Shown here: one piece after another, positions 1 through 4,111 of the stretch
Layout: each line of letters opens with the position of its first letter
Numbering within the stretch: position 1 is the first letter of the stretch
DNA from: Candidatus Intestinimonas stercorigallinarum
GTDB taxonomy: Bacteria; Bacillota; Clostridia; Oscillospirales; Oscillospiraceae
DNA: 5,050 bases
Direction of reading: 5' to 3'
Assembly: GCA_019115345.1 (NCBI GenBank)
Contig: DXDV01000189.1
Span: forward strand, 1 to 5,050
Notes under the pieces: generated by a model
The model's database searches: none
Told to the model about the DNA's origin: nothing
What the model saw: the letters and a program-made list of their open reading frames with translations, nothing else
Made by a program: the position numbers and the translations under genes

Positions 1-131
1 TGGAGGACTTCTACCAGGTCGCCGGCGGCATCATCACCGTCAACACCGAGACCGCCGAGGCCCTGGGCCTGGATTACAGCGTCTTTGAGGAGATGGGCGA
101 GGTGGTCCCCGTCACCACCACCCTGGAGTAA
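1..131 (+). CDS. ABC transporter substrate-binding protein, C-terminal end (partial)
   Basis: Only the last 42 residues are in the window; reading starts at base 3 and ends at the TAA at 129-131. The visible tail has the pattern GGIITVNTETAEALGLDYS, which resembles the end of TrpX-type (COG2984, PF04392) substrate-binding lipoproteins: a short strand, then 'N..TA.ALGL', then a helix near the C-terminus. The assignment is supported mainly by context, because the next two genes are the permease and ATPase that always accompany this family. In a Gram-positive it would be a lipoprotein on the outer face of the membrane delivering substrate to the permease. Known members bind tryptophan or tyrosine, but the ligand cannot be told from this fragment. 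The lipobox and binding cleft lie outside the window. Confidence 0.78.
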   Translation, partial: EDFYQVAGGIITVNTETAEALGLDYSVFEEMGEVVPVTTTLE

Positions 132-277
132 TGCGTACTGAACAAAGCCGAACGCCTTGAAAGGCAAAGCTTTCAAGAGCAAATGGCTTTGTTCAAGCGC
201 AAGGTTTTTGGACGAAATTGTCCAAAAACCTTGCGCCTTCCACTGGTGCGTTGAGACGCACCAGTGGAAATACGCAT
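131..277. other. Three-armed inverted-repeat structure A (cloverleaf-like)
   Basis: A closing stem of 7 bp (131-137 ATGCGTA with 271-277 TACGCAT) encloses three hairpins separated by single bases. Arm 1 is an 11-bp perfect stem (139-149/185-195) holding an inner 8-bp perfect stem (156-163/170-177). Arm 2 is a 17-bp perfect stem (197-213/220-236) with loop GAAATT. Arm 3 is a 14-bp perfect stem (238-251/256-269) with loop TGAG. The linkers are only bases 138, 196, 237 and 270. About 114 of 147 bases are paired. No run of T follows any arm, so these are not ordinary intrinsic terminators. It starts at the last base of the upstream stop codon. The pairing is seen directly; function is unknown. 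It could be an mRNA-stabilising or processing element, or a small non-autonomous mobile repeat. Confidence 0.85.
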
Positions 278-282
278 TGCAA

Positions 283-387
283 CAATGTCTGAATTCCATA
301 AAAGCGGCTCCTTTGAGCCGTTTTTATGGAATTGCGCGGCTACCGCCGCGTGAATAAACCGCTTTGCGGTTTATTCAGCAGACATTG
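283..387. other. Three-armed inverted-repeat structure B (cloverleaf-like)
   Basis: A closing stem of 9 bp (283-291 CAATGTCTG with 379-387 CAGACATTG) encloses three hairpins. Arm 1 is a 19-bp stem (292-310/315-333) with one G-T wobble and loop CTTT. Arm 2 is a 6-bp CGCGGC/GCCGCG stem (335-340/345-350) with loop TACC. Arm 3 is a 12-bp stem (351-362/366-377) with loop TTT. Linkers are only bases 334 and 378. About 92 of 105 bases are paired. It repeats the architecture of structure A, starting five bases after it, but the arm sequences differ, apart from a shared TGAAYAAA start of A's first arm and B's last arm. A hand count gives 124 G+C in 260 bases for 131-390, clearly lower than the neighbouring genes. 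No terminator-like T tract is present. Confidence 0.85.
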
Positions 388-407
388 GAGTAAACCATCA
401 CCTGATA

Positions 408-446
408 CCAATGCCGCCCCCCGGCTCACGCCGGGGGCGTTGGCAT
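408..446 (+). promoter_or_regulatory. GC-rich hairpin just upstream of the permease ribosome binding site
   Basis: An 8-bp GC stem (418-425 CCCCCGGC with 430-437 GCCGGGGG, loop TCAC) sits on a weaker outer stem (411-415 ATGCC with 442-446 GGCAT). It ends one base before the AAAGGAG ribosome binding site at 448-454. No T tract follows, so termination here is unlikely. Such a hairpin could protect the 5' end of a processed permease-ATPase mRNA or tune its translation; that is inference. Bases 408-413 (CCAATG) can also pair with 383-388 (CATTGG), which overlap the closing stem of structure B. Confidence 0.55.
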
Positions 447-447
447 G

Positions 448-454
448 AAAGGAG
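448..454 (+). promoter_or_regulatory. Ribosome binding site that sets the GTG start of the permease
   Basis: AAAGGAG lies 9 nt before the GTG at 464. It is the only strong Shine-Dalgarno match near the start of the reading frame and fixes the non-ATG start. Confidence 0.8.
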
Positions 455-463
455 CGTTCCGCT

Positions 464-1375
464 GTGCTCTACATCGTCCAGACCGCCCTGGAGCTGGGGT
501 TCCAATATGCTCTGGTGGCCATGGCCCTCTTCCTCAGCTACCGCATTCTGGACATTGCCGACATGACCACCGACGGCTGCTTCGTGCTGGGGTGCGCCGT
601 GTCGGTGACCTGCGCCGCCGCCGGCCATCCTCTCCTGGCCATCCCCGCCGCCATGGCCGCCGGGGCCTGCGCCGGCTTTGTCACCGCCTTCCTTCAGACC
701 AAGCTGGGGGTGCCCTCCATCCTGGCGGGCATCGTCACCAACACCGGCCTCTACACCGTCAACCTGATGGCCCTGGGGTGGAGGGCCAACCAGTCCCTGC
801 TGCGGCAGGACACCATCTTCACCCTCTTCCGCGACACCGGCATCGGCGGGGACTGGTATGCCATCCTTCTCTCCGGCGCCATCACGGTGGTGATGGGCGC
901 CATCCTGGTGGCCTTTCTGGGCACCCGGCTGGGACTCTCCATCCGGGCCACCGGCGACAACCGGGACATGGTCCGGGCCTCCTCCATCAACCCCACCTTC
1001 ACCGTCACCGTGGGCCTGTGCCTGGCCAATGCCATGACCGCCCTCTCCGGCGCGGTGGTGGGCCAGGCCCAGAAGACCGCCGACATCAATGCCGGCACCG
1101 GCATCGTGGTCATCGGCCTGGCCTGCCTCATCATCGGCGAGACCATTGTGGGTAAGGGCTCCATGCTCCGGGGTGTGATCGCCGTGGTGGTGGGCAGCAT
1201 CCTCTACCGGGTGGTCTACGCCCTGGTGCTCCGCTCTCCCATCCCCATCGACTGCCTCAAGCTGGTCACCGCCATCGTGGTGGCCATGGCCATCGCCGCC
1301 CCCACCCTGAAGAGCTGGGCGGCCTTCCAGGCCAAGAAGCGCAAGGCCCTGGCGGCCCGAAAGGGGGAGCGTTGA
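464..1375 (+). CDS. ABC transporter permease, TrpY-type (COG4120)
   Basis: A 303-residue integral membrane protein, the channel subunit of the importer. It starts at GTG 464, supported by AAAGGAG 9 nt upstream, and this start gives an N-terminus of the usual family form: a first membrane helix followed by SYRILDIADMTTDG at about residues 25-38. Many hydrophobic segments follow (about 40-75, 83-105, 132-153, 178-200, 210-228, 235-256, 266-281). The cytoplasmic stretch LGLSIRATGDNRDMVRASSI (about 156-175) matches the ATPase-contact loop of the branched-chain/ribose-type permease fold (PF02653). The C-terminus is basic (KKRKALAARK), as expected for a cytoplasmic tail. Related transporters carry tryptophan or tyrosine; the substrate here is not determined. 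It is separated from the binding-protein gene by the structured region and from the ATPase gene by 1 nt. Confidence 0.9.
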   Translation: MLYIVQTALELGFQYALVAMALFLSYRILDIADMTTDGCFVLGCAVSVTCAAAGHPLLAIPAAMAAGACAGFVTAFLQTKLGVPSILAGIVTNTGLYTVNLMALGWRANQSLLRQDTIFTLFRDTGIGGDWYAILLSGAITVVMGAILVAFLGTRLGLSIRATGDNRDMVRASSINPTFTVTVGLCLANAMTALSGAVVGQAQKTADINAGTGIVVIGLACLIIGETIVGKGSMLRGVIAVVVGSILYRVVYALVLRSPIPIDCLKLVTAIVVAMAIAAPTLKSWAAFQAKKRKALAARKGER

Positions 1376-1376
1376 G

Positions 1377-2177
1377 ATGCTGGAGATCAGGAACATTTCC
1401 AAAACCTTTAACCCCGGCACGGTCAATGAGAAGACCGCCCTCAGCGGCCTGAGCCTCACCCTGGCCGACGGGGATTTCGCCACCATCGTGGGCTCCAACG
1501 GCGCGGGCAAGTCCACCCTCTTCAACGCCATCGCCGGAGACTTCTATACAGACGAGGGCAGTATTTTCCTGGCGGGGGACGACCTCACCTACCTGCCCGC
1601 CTACCGCCGCAGCCGCCGCATCGGCCGGCTCTTCCAGGACCCCATGCGGGGGACCGCCCCCCACATGACCATCGAGGAAAACCTGGCCCTGGCCTATCTC
1701 CGCACCGCCAAGCACCAGAAGGCCTTTTTCAGCCGGGTGGGGAAGGGGGACAAGGCCTTTTTCCGGGAGCAGCTCGCCCGGCTGGACATGGGGCTGGAGG
1801 ACCGGATGCGCCAGCCGGTGGGGCTCCTCTCCGGCGGACAGCGCCAGGCCCTCACCCTGCTGATGGCCACCATGGTGCCGCCCAAGCTGCTCTTGCTGGA
1901 CGAGCACACCGCCGCCCTGGACCCGGGCACGGCGGAGAAGGTGCTCCAGCTCACCCGGGAGATCGTGGAGGGGGCGGGCATCACCTGCCTGATGATCACC
2001 CACAACATGAAAAACGCCCTGGAGATGGGCAGCCGCACCCTGATGATGGACAACGGCCGCATCGTGCTGGACATCGGCGGGGAGGAGCGGAAGGGGCTCA
2101 CCGTGGACGATCTCCTCACCCGCTTCCAGGCGGGGGCGGGCAAGGCCCTGGACAACGACCGCATTCTGCTCTCCTGA
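1377..2177 (+). CDS. ABC transporter ATP-binding protein, TrpZ-type (COG1101)
   Basis: A 266-residue ATPase subunit that energises the importer from the cytoplasm. All nucleotide-binding motifs are intact: Walker A GSNGAGKST (39-47), Q-loop FQDP (86-89), signature LSGGQ (151-155), Walker B LLLLDE (171-176), D-loop AALD (179-182) and switch histidine in MITHN (H209). The family-typical insert TAKHQKAFFSRVGKGDKAFF (about 110-129) separates the Q-loop from the signature. The ATG at 1377 follows the permease stop by one base, with GGGGGAG inside the end of the permease gene 7 nt upstream, so the two are translationally linked. A strong terminator follows the stop codon. The sequence looks complete and functional. 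Confidence 0.93.
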   Translation: MLEIRNISKTFNPGTVNEKTALSGLSLTLADGDFATIVGSNGAGKSTLFNAIAGDFYTDEGSIFLAGDDLTYLPAYRRSRRIGRLFQDPMRGTAPHMTIEENLALAYLRTAKHQKAFFSRVGKGDKAFFREQLARLDMGLEDRMRQPVGLLSGGQRQALTLLMATMVPPKLLLLDEHTAALDPGTAEKVLQLTREIVEGAGITCLMITHNMKNALEMGSRTLMMDNGRIVLDIGGEERKGLTVDDLLTRFQAGAGKALDNDRILLS

Positions 2178-2181
2178 GCGC

Positions 2182-2225
2182 AAAAAAATGGCTCCGCGCG
2201 TCACGCGCGGAGCCACTTTGTTTTT
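2182..2225. terminator. Bidirectional Rho-independent terminator
   Basis: A 12-bp perfect GC-rich stem (2189-2200 TGGCTCCGCGCG with 2204-2215 CGCGCGGAGCCA) is flanked by seven A on the left (2182-2188) and a T-rich run on the right (2217-2225, CTTTG then five T). Read on the plus strand it ends the ABC operon; read on the minus strand it is followed by seven T and ends the unit holding the 59-aa gene at 2250-2429. The convergent gene order fits. Confidence 0.92.
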
Positions 2226-2249
2226 GCGGAAAGCATTCCCGGGCCGGAC

Positions 2250-2429
2250 TCACTTCCGCAGCTTCCTCTTCAGGCGGTACCAGAAGGTATCGGGCTCGTA
2301 GCCCTTGGAGGCCCGGAAGGCCCGCTCGGCCTCCTTCGCCCGCTTGCGGGCGGCTTTCTCATCGCCGCCCATCTCGTCCCAGGCGGGCAGATCCATGCTC
2401 GACCGGATCTTCATAAACTCCCAAAACAT
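2250..2429 (-). CDS. Small hypothetical protein, 59 aa, highly charged
   Basis: I do not recognise this family. The frame is open further upstream, but the start is set at ATG 2429 because AAAGGAG lies 6 nt before it and a promoter lies at 2515-2543. The product begins MFWEFMKIRSSMDLPAWDEM, then has a charged helix-like stretch rich in K, R, A and E (about 23-40), then YEPDTFWYRLKRKLRK at the C-terminus. No membrane segment or cysteine is present. The net charge is clearly positive, and aromatic residues sit at both ends, which would suit a small membrane-surface, nucleic-acid or protein-binding protein; that is only inference. It lies downstream of thiN on the same strand, has its own promoter, and ends before the bidirectional terminator. 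Confidence 0.7.
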   Translation of the reverse strand: MFWEFMKIRSSMDLPAWDEMGGDEKAARKRAKEAERAFRASKGYEPDTFWYRLKRKLRK

Positions 2430-2514
2430 ACGTCGCTCCTTTCTTGCGCGCGGCGGCTGCTTCCAGGCGGATGCTGGGCGATCCGTGACAGAATGTCCGG
2501 TTTTTTCTGATTTT

Positions 2515-2543
2515 ATCGTATCACACTGGCCCAGCGGAGTCAA
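2515..2543 (-). promoter_or_regulatory. Sigma-A-type promoter for the 59-aa gene
   Basis: On the minus strand, TTGACT (2543-2538) is separated by exactly 17 nt from TACGAT (2520-2515), which is preceded by TGA as an extended -10. It predicts a start near 2508 and a leader of about 80 nt. The -35 box overlaps the TGA stop codon of thiN (2542-2540). Confidence 0.7.
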
Positions 2544-3184
2544 TAGACAACGGGGGAGGCTCCGCCCTCATACCACACCAGCAGCAGAGTCCCCTTTTCC
2601 ACCGACACCCGGCTCTCCGCGCCGGTGAAGGAATTGCTCACGCCCAGGGGAAAATCGCAGGTGAGGACGGCGTCCTTGAGGGGGTACTTGAGGCCCTCCA
2701 GGGTGACCCCCTCCGCCCGGTCTCCCTGGCAGAACACCGAGAGGGTCCCCCGGCGGTCCGCCGAAAAGTCCATGGAGCCGTCCGTGATCGCGGCGGCGGT
2801 CCAGTTCTCCCCCACCAGGAAGCCCCGCCCGCCCCGCGTGGAGAGCCACACCAGGGACTGGAGGTTGGCCAGGGTATGGTCCACACGGCCGCCGGTGCCG
2901 CCGTAGAGCCGGAAGGTCCGGTAGCCCCGGTCCCAGCCCAGCCGGATGGCGGCCATGGTGTCGGTGTCGTCCTTCTCCACCGGCAGGTCCACCACCTTGG
3001 GGTGGTCGGGCCGGAAGCCCATGGAGTCGAAGTCCCCCACCACCAGGTCCATGGGGGTCCCCCGCTCCGTCAAAACGCGGTAGCCGCCGTCGGCGGCGAT
3101 GACGAAGTCTCCCGCCCCCGGCGTGAAGCCCCGGTCATGGAAGGCCCCCGCCCCCACGATATAGCATGTGCCCTGCTGGATCAT
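2540..3184 (-). CDS. thiN: Thiamine pyrophosphokinase
   Basis: A 214-residue cytoplasmic enzyme that transfers diphosphate from ATP to thiamine, giving thiamine diphosphate and AMP. The catalytic domain (PF04263) shows AADGG (30-34), VVGDFDS (48-54), EKDDTDT (70-76) and GGTGGRVDHTLANL (95-108), the Asp-rich metal and ATP sites of the family. The C-terminal thiamine-binding domain (PF04265) shows GLKYPL (164-169) and GVSNSFTG (181-188). Length is normal. The ATG at 3184 is preferred because GGGAG lies about 7 nt upstream; an in-frame GTG two codons earlier is a possible alternative. The long open frame further upstream crosses the promoter and is not coding. In many clostridia this gene sits near rsgA and rpe; here it is alone with the 59-aa gene. 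No TPP riboswitch is seen in its short leader. Confidence 0.94.
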   Translation of the reverse strand: MIQQGTCYIVGAGAFHDRGFTPGAGDFVIAADGGYRVLTERGTPMDLVVGDFDSMGFRPDHPKVVDLPVEKDDTDTMAAIRLGWDRGYRTFRLYGGTGGRVDHTLANLQSLVWLSTRGGRGFLVGENWTAAAITDGSMDFSADRRGTLSVFCQGDRAEGVTLEGLKYPLKDAVLTCDFPLGVSNSFTGAESRVSVEKGTLLLVWYEGGASPVVY

Positions 3185-3215
3185 ACGCACTCTCCCGCCT
3201 TTCGTCTCACTTGAC

Positions 3216-3244
3216 ATCATACCCCACCGGGCCGCTCCTGTCCA
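3216..3244 (-). promoter_or_regulatory. Sigma-A-type promoter for thiN
   Basis: On the minus strand, TGGACA (3244-3239) and TATGAT (3221-3216) are 17 nt apart. The predicted start is near 3209, leaving a leader of about 25 nt before the thiN ATG at 3184. Confidence 0.72.
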
Positions 3245-3246
3245 GT

Positions 3247-3257
3247 GGGAGCCTCCC
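3247..3257. repeat. Short palindrome between divergent promoters (possible operator)
   Basis: GGGAG-C-CTCCC is an 11-nt palindrome with a single central base. It lies between the -35 boxes of the thiN promoter (3239-3244) and of the flavoprotein promoter (3262-3267). The position suits a regulator acting on both, but a palindrome this short can arise by chance in G+C-rich DNA. Confidence 0.3.
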
Positions 3258-3261
3258 TGCC

Positions 3262-3290
3262 TTGCAAAATTCCTCCCGCCGTGGTATAAC
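3262..3290 (+). promoter_or_regulatory. Sigma-A-type promoter for the Nim-like flavoprotein gene
   Basis: TTGCAA (3262-3267) is 17 nt from TATAAC (3285-3290), with TGG directly before the -10 as an extended -10. The predicted start is near 3297, about 30 nt before the ATG at 3328. Confidence 0.72.
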
Positions 3291-3327
3291 TGGTCCAAAC
3301 AAGGAGCGCGAGAAAGGCGGGAGCCGC

Positions 3328-3828
3328 ATGTTTCGTGAGATGAGACGGAAAAACCAGATCCTTTCCCAGGCGGAGTGTCTGGCCGTGCTGGACCGGGGCA
3401 CCTCCGGGGTGCTGGCGGTCCAGGGGGACGGCGGCTGGCCCTACGCCGTCCCCCTGAGCTACGTCTACGAGGACGGCAGGCTCTGGTTCCACTGCGCCCG
3501 GACCGGCCACAAGCTGGACGCCATCCGGCGGGAGCCCAGGGTCTCCTTCTGCGTGGTGGACCAGGACCAGGTGGTCCCCCAGGAATATACCACATACTTC
3601 CGCAGCGTCATCCTCTTCGGAAGGGCCAGAGTGCTGGAGGACCCGGCGGAGGTCCGCGCTGCCCTGGAGAAGCTGGCCCGCCGCTACTGGCCCGGCGACA
3701 CCCCGGAGCACCTGGCGGCCGTGGCGGAAAAGGAGCTGCCCGCCGTGACCATGGTGGAGGTGGCCGTGGAGCACCTCTCCGGCAAGGAGGCCAAAGAGCT
3801 GGTCCGCCGCCGCCGCGGGCTGGGGTGA
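3328..3828 (+). CDS. Pyridoxamine 5'-phosphate oxidase-fold flavoprotein, NimA-like
   Basis: A 166-residue cytoplasmic protein of the split-barrel FMN-binding superfamily, close in pattern to the NimA-like group (PF12900). Family features seen in order: MRRKNQILS (5-13) start; GTSGVLAV (24-31) first strand; YAVPLSYVY (39-47); LWFHCARTGHKLDAI (52-66), the flavin-contact region; VSFCVVDQDQVVP (72-84); and YFRSVILFGRARVLED (90-105). ATG 3328 is chosen because of AAGGCGGGAG just upstream (short, about 4-nt gap) and the promoter at 3262-3290; upstream frame extension crosses that promoter. Members bind FMN or heme and some reduce 5-nitroimidazoles, but many clostridial paralogues have no known substrate, so drug resistance should not be assumed. 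It is a single-gene unit divergent from thiN. Confidence 0.9.
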   Translation: MFREMRRKNQILSQAECLAVLDRGTSGVLAVQGDGGWPYAVPLSYVYEDGRLWFHCARTGHKLDAIRREPRVSFCVVDQDQVVPQEYTTYFRSVILFGRARVLEDPAEVRAALEKLARRYWPGDTPEHLAAVAEKELPAVTMVEVAVEHLSGKEAKELVRRRRGLG

Positions 3829-3850
3829 GAAAACACCTAACGGAACATAC

Positions 3851-3868
3851 AAAAAGCTGCGCGGCAGC
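3851..3868 (-). terminator. Possible second terminator for the feo genes
   Basis: Read on the minus strand, a 5-bp GCTGC/GCAGC stem with a 3-nt loop (3868-3856) is followed directly by five T (3855-3851). The stem is short, so it would at best back up the stronger hairpin at 3888-3919. Confidence 0.35.
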
Positions 3869-3887
3869 ACGCATGTAATATAATGAA

Positions 3888-3919
3888 GCCCCCGGTGTTA
3901 CGACGGCAACACCGGGGGC
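3888..3919. terminator. Convergent terminator hairpin
   Basis: A 12-bp perfect stem (3888-3899 GCCCCCGGTGTT with 3908-3919 AACACCGGGGGC) with an 8-nt loop lies between the flavoprotein gene (+) and the FeoB-associated gene (-). T-rich but broken tracts follow on both sides (ATCTTTC on plus, TTCATTATATT on minus), so it can serve both units, less perfectly than the 2182-2225 terminator. Confidence 0.75.
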
Positions 3920-3934
3920 ATCTTTCATGCTTGT

Positions 3935-4099
3935 TTACATTCGCTTTCCGCAGCTCTGGCCGCAGGAGGCGCAGTCGCCGCCGCAGCTTCCGCCGCCGCA
4001 GCCGCACTCCCCCCGGAGCTGCCGCCGGACGTGGCGGACCAGGCAGACCACCGCCCACAGGATGAGGGCGGCCACGGCGGCGTAGATGATGTACTTCAT
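3935..4099 (-). CDS. FeoB-associated Cys-rich membrane protein, 54 aa
   Basis: A small gene directly after feoB; its ATG at 4099 is preceded by AGGGAG with a 6-nt gap, and the feoB stop is 12 nt upstream, so both are on one transcript. Residues 4-20 (IIYAAVAALILWAVVCL) form one membrane helix, followed by a basic RHVRRQLRG stretch that should face the cytoplasm. The tail has six cysteines at 32, 34, 39, 43, 46 and 50 in a Gly-rich setting (ECGCGGGSCGGDCASCGQSC); a seventh (19) lies in the helix. This layout matches the FeoB-associated Cys-rich membrane protein family (PF12669). The cysteines may handle Fe(II) or an Fe-S cluster beside the FeoB pore, though the role is not established. It is shorter than common gene-calling cut-offs. 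Confidence 0.9.
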   Translation of the reverse strand: MKYIIYAAVAALILWAVVCLVRHVRRQLRGECGCGGGSCGGDCASCGQSCGKRM

Positions 4100-4111
4100 G
4101 GCGCGCTCCCT

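Noticed and set aside
139..333. Long hairpins as intrinsic terminators within the ABC operon
   Set aside because: None is followed by a run of T in either direction; each stem is followed immediately by the next stem.
334..350. GGCTACCGCCGCG resembles the T-box antiterminator core GGTGGNACCGCG
   Set aside because: The match is partial, the segment is explained as a perfect 6-bp hairpin arm, and there is no specifier stem, terminator or operon start here.
157..357. 66-aa plus-strand open frame starting at TTG inside the structured intergenic region
   Set aside because: It has no ribosome binding site, uses a TTG start, and every part of it lies in arms of the inverted repeats; its peptide is what the stems happen to encode.
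131..387. Insertion sequence or integron attC array
   Set aside because: No transposase or integrase gene, no attC-type GTTRRRY/RYYYAAC boxes and no clear target-site duplication; a non-autonomous mobile repeat remains possible but is not shown.
398..1531. Long minus-strand frame of 377 aa opposite the permease
   Set aside because: Gly/His/Asp-rich low-complexity translation antisense to a clear permease; a G+C-rich shadow frame.
1266..2216. Minus-strand 316-aa frame opposite the ATPase
   Set aside because: Shadow of the ATPase gene; it reads through the terminator and has no family features.
3185..3595. N-terminal extension of the thiN frame
   Set aside because: It is Pro/Arg-rich, has no ribosome binding site, and runs across the divergent promoters and into the opposite-strand gene; the ATG at 3184 has a proper site.
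3879..3884. Perfect TATAAT on the plus strand
   Set aside because: No -35 element at 16-18 nt upstream, and it is followed at once by a terminator hairpin with no plus-strand gene beyond it.
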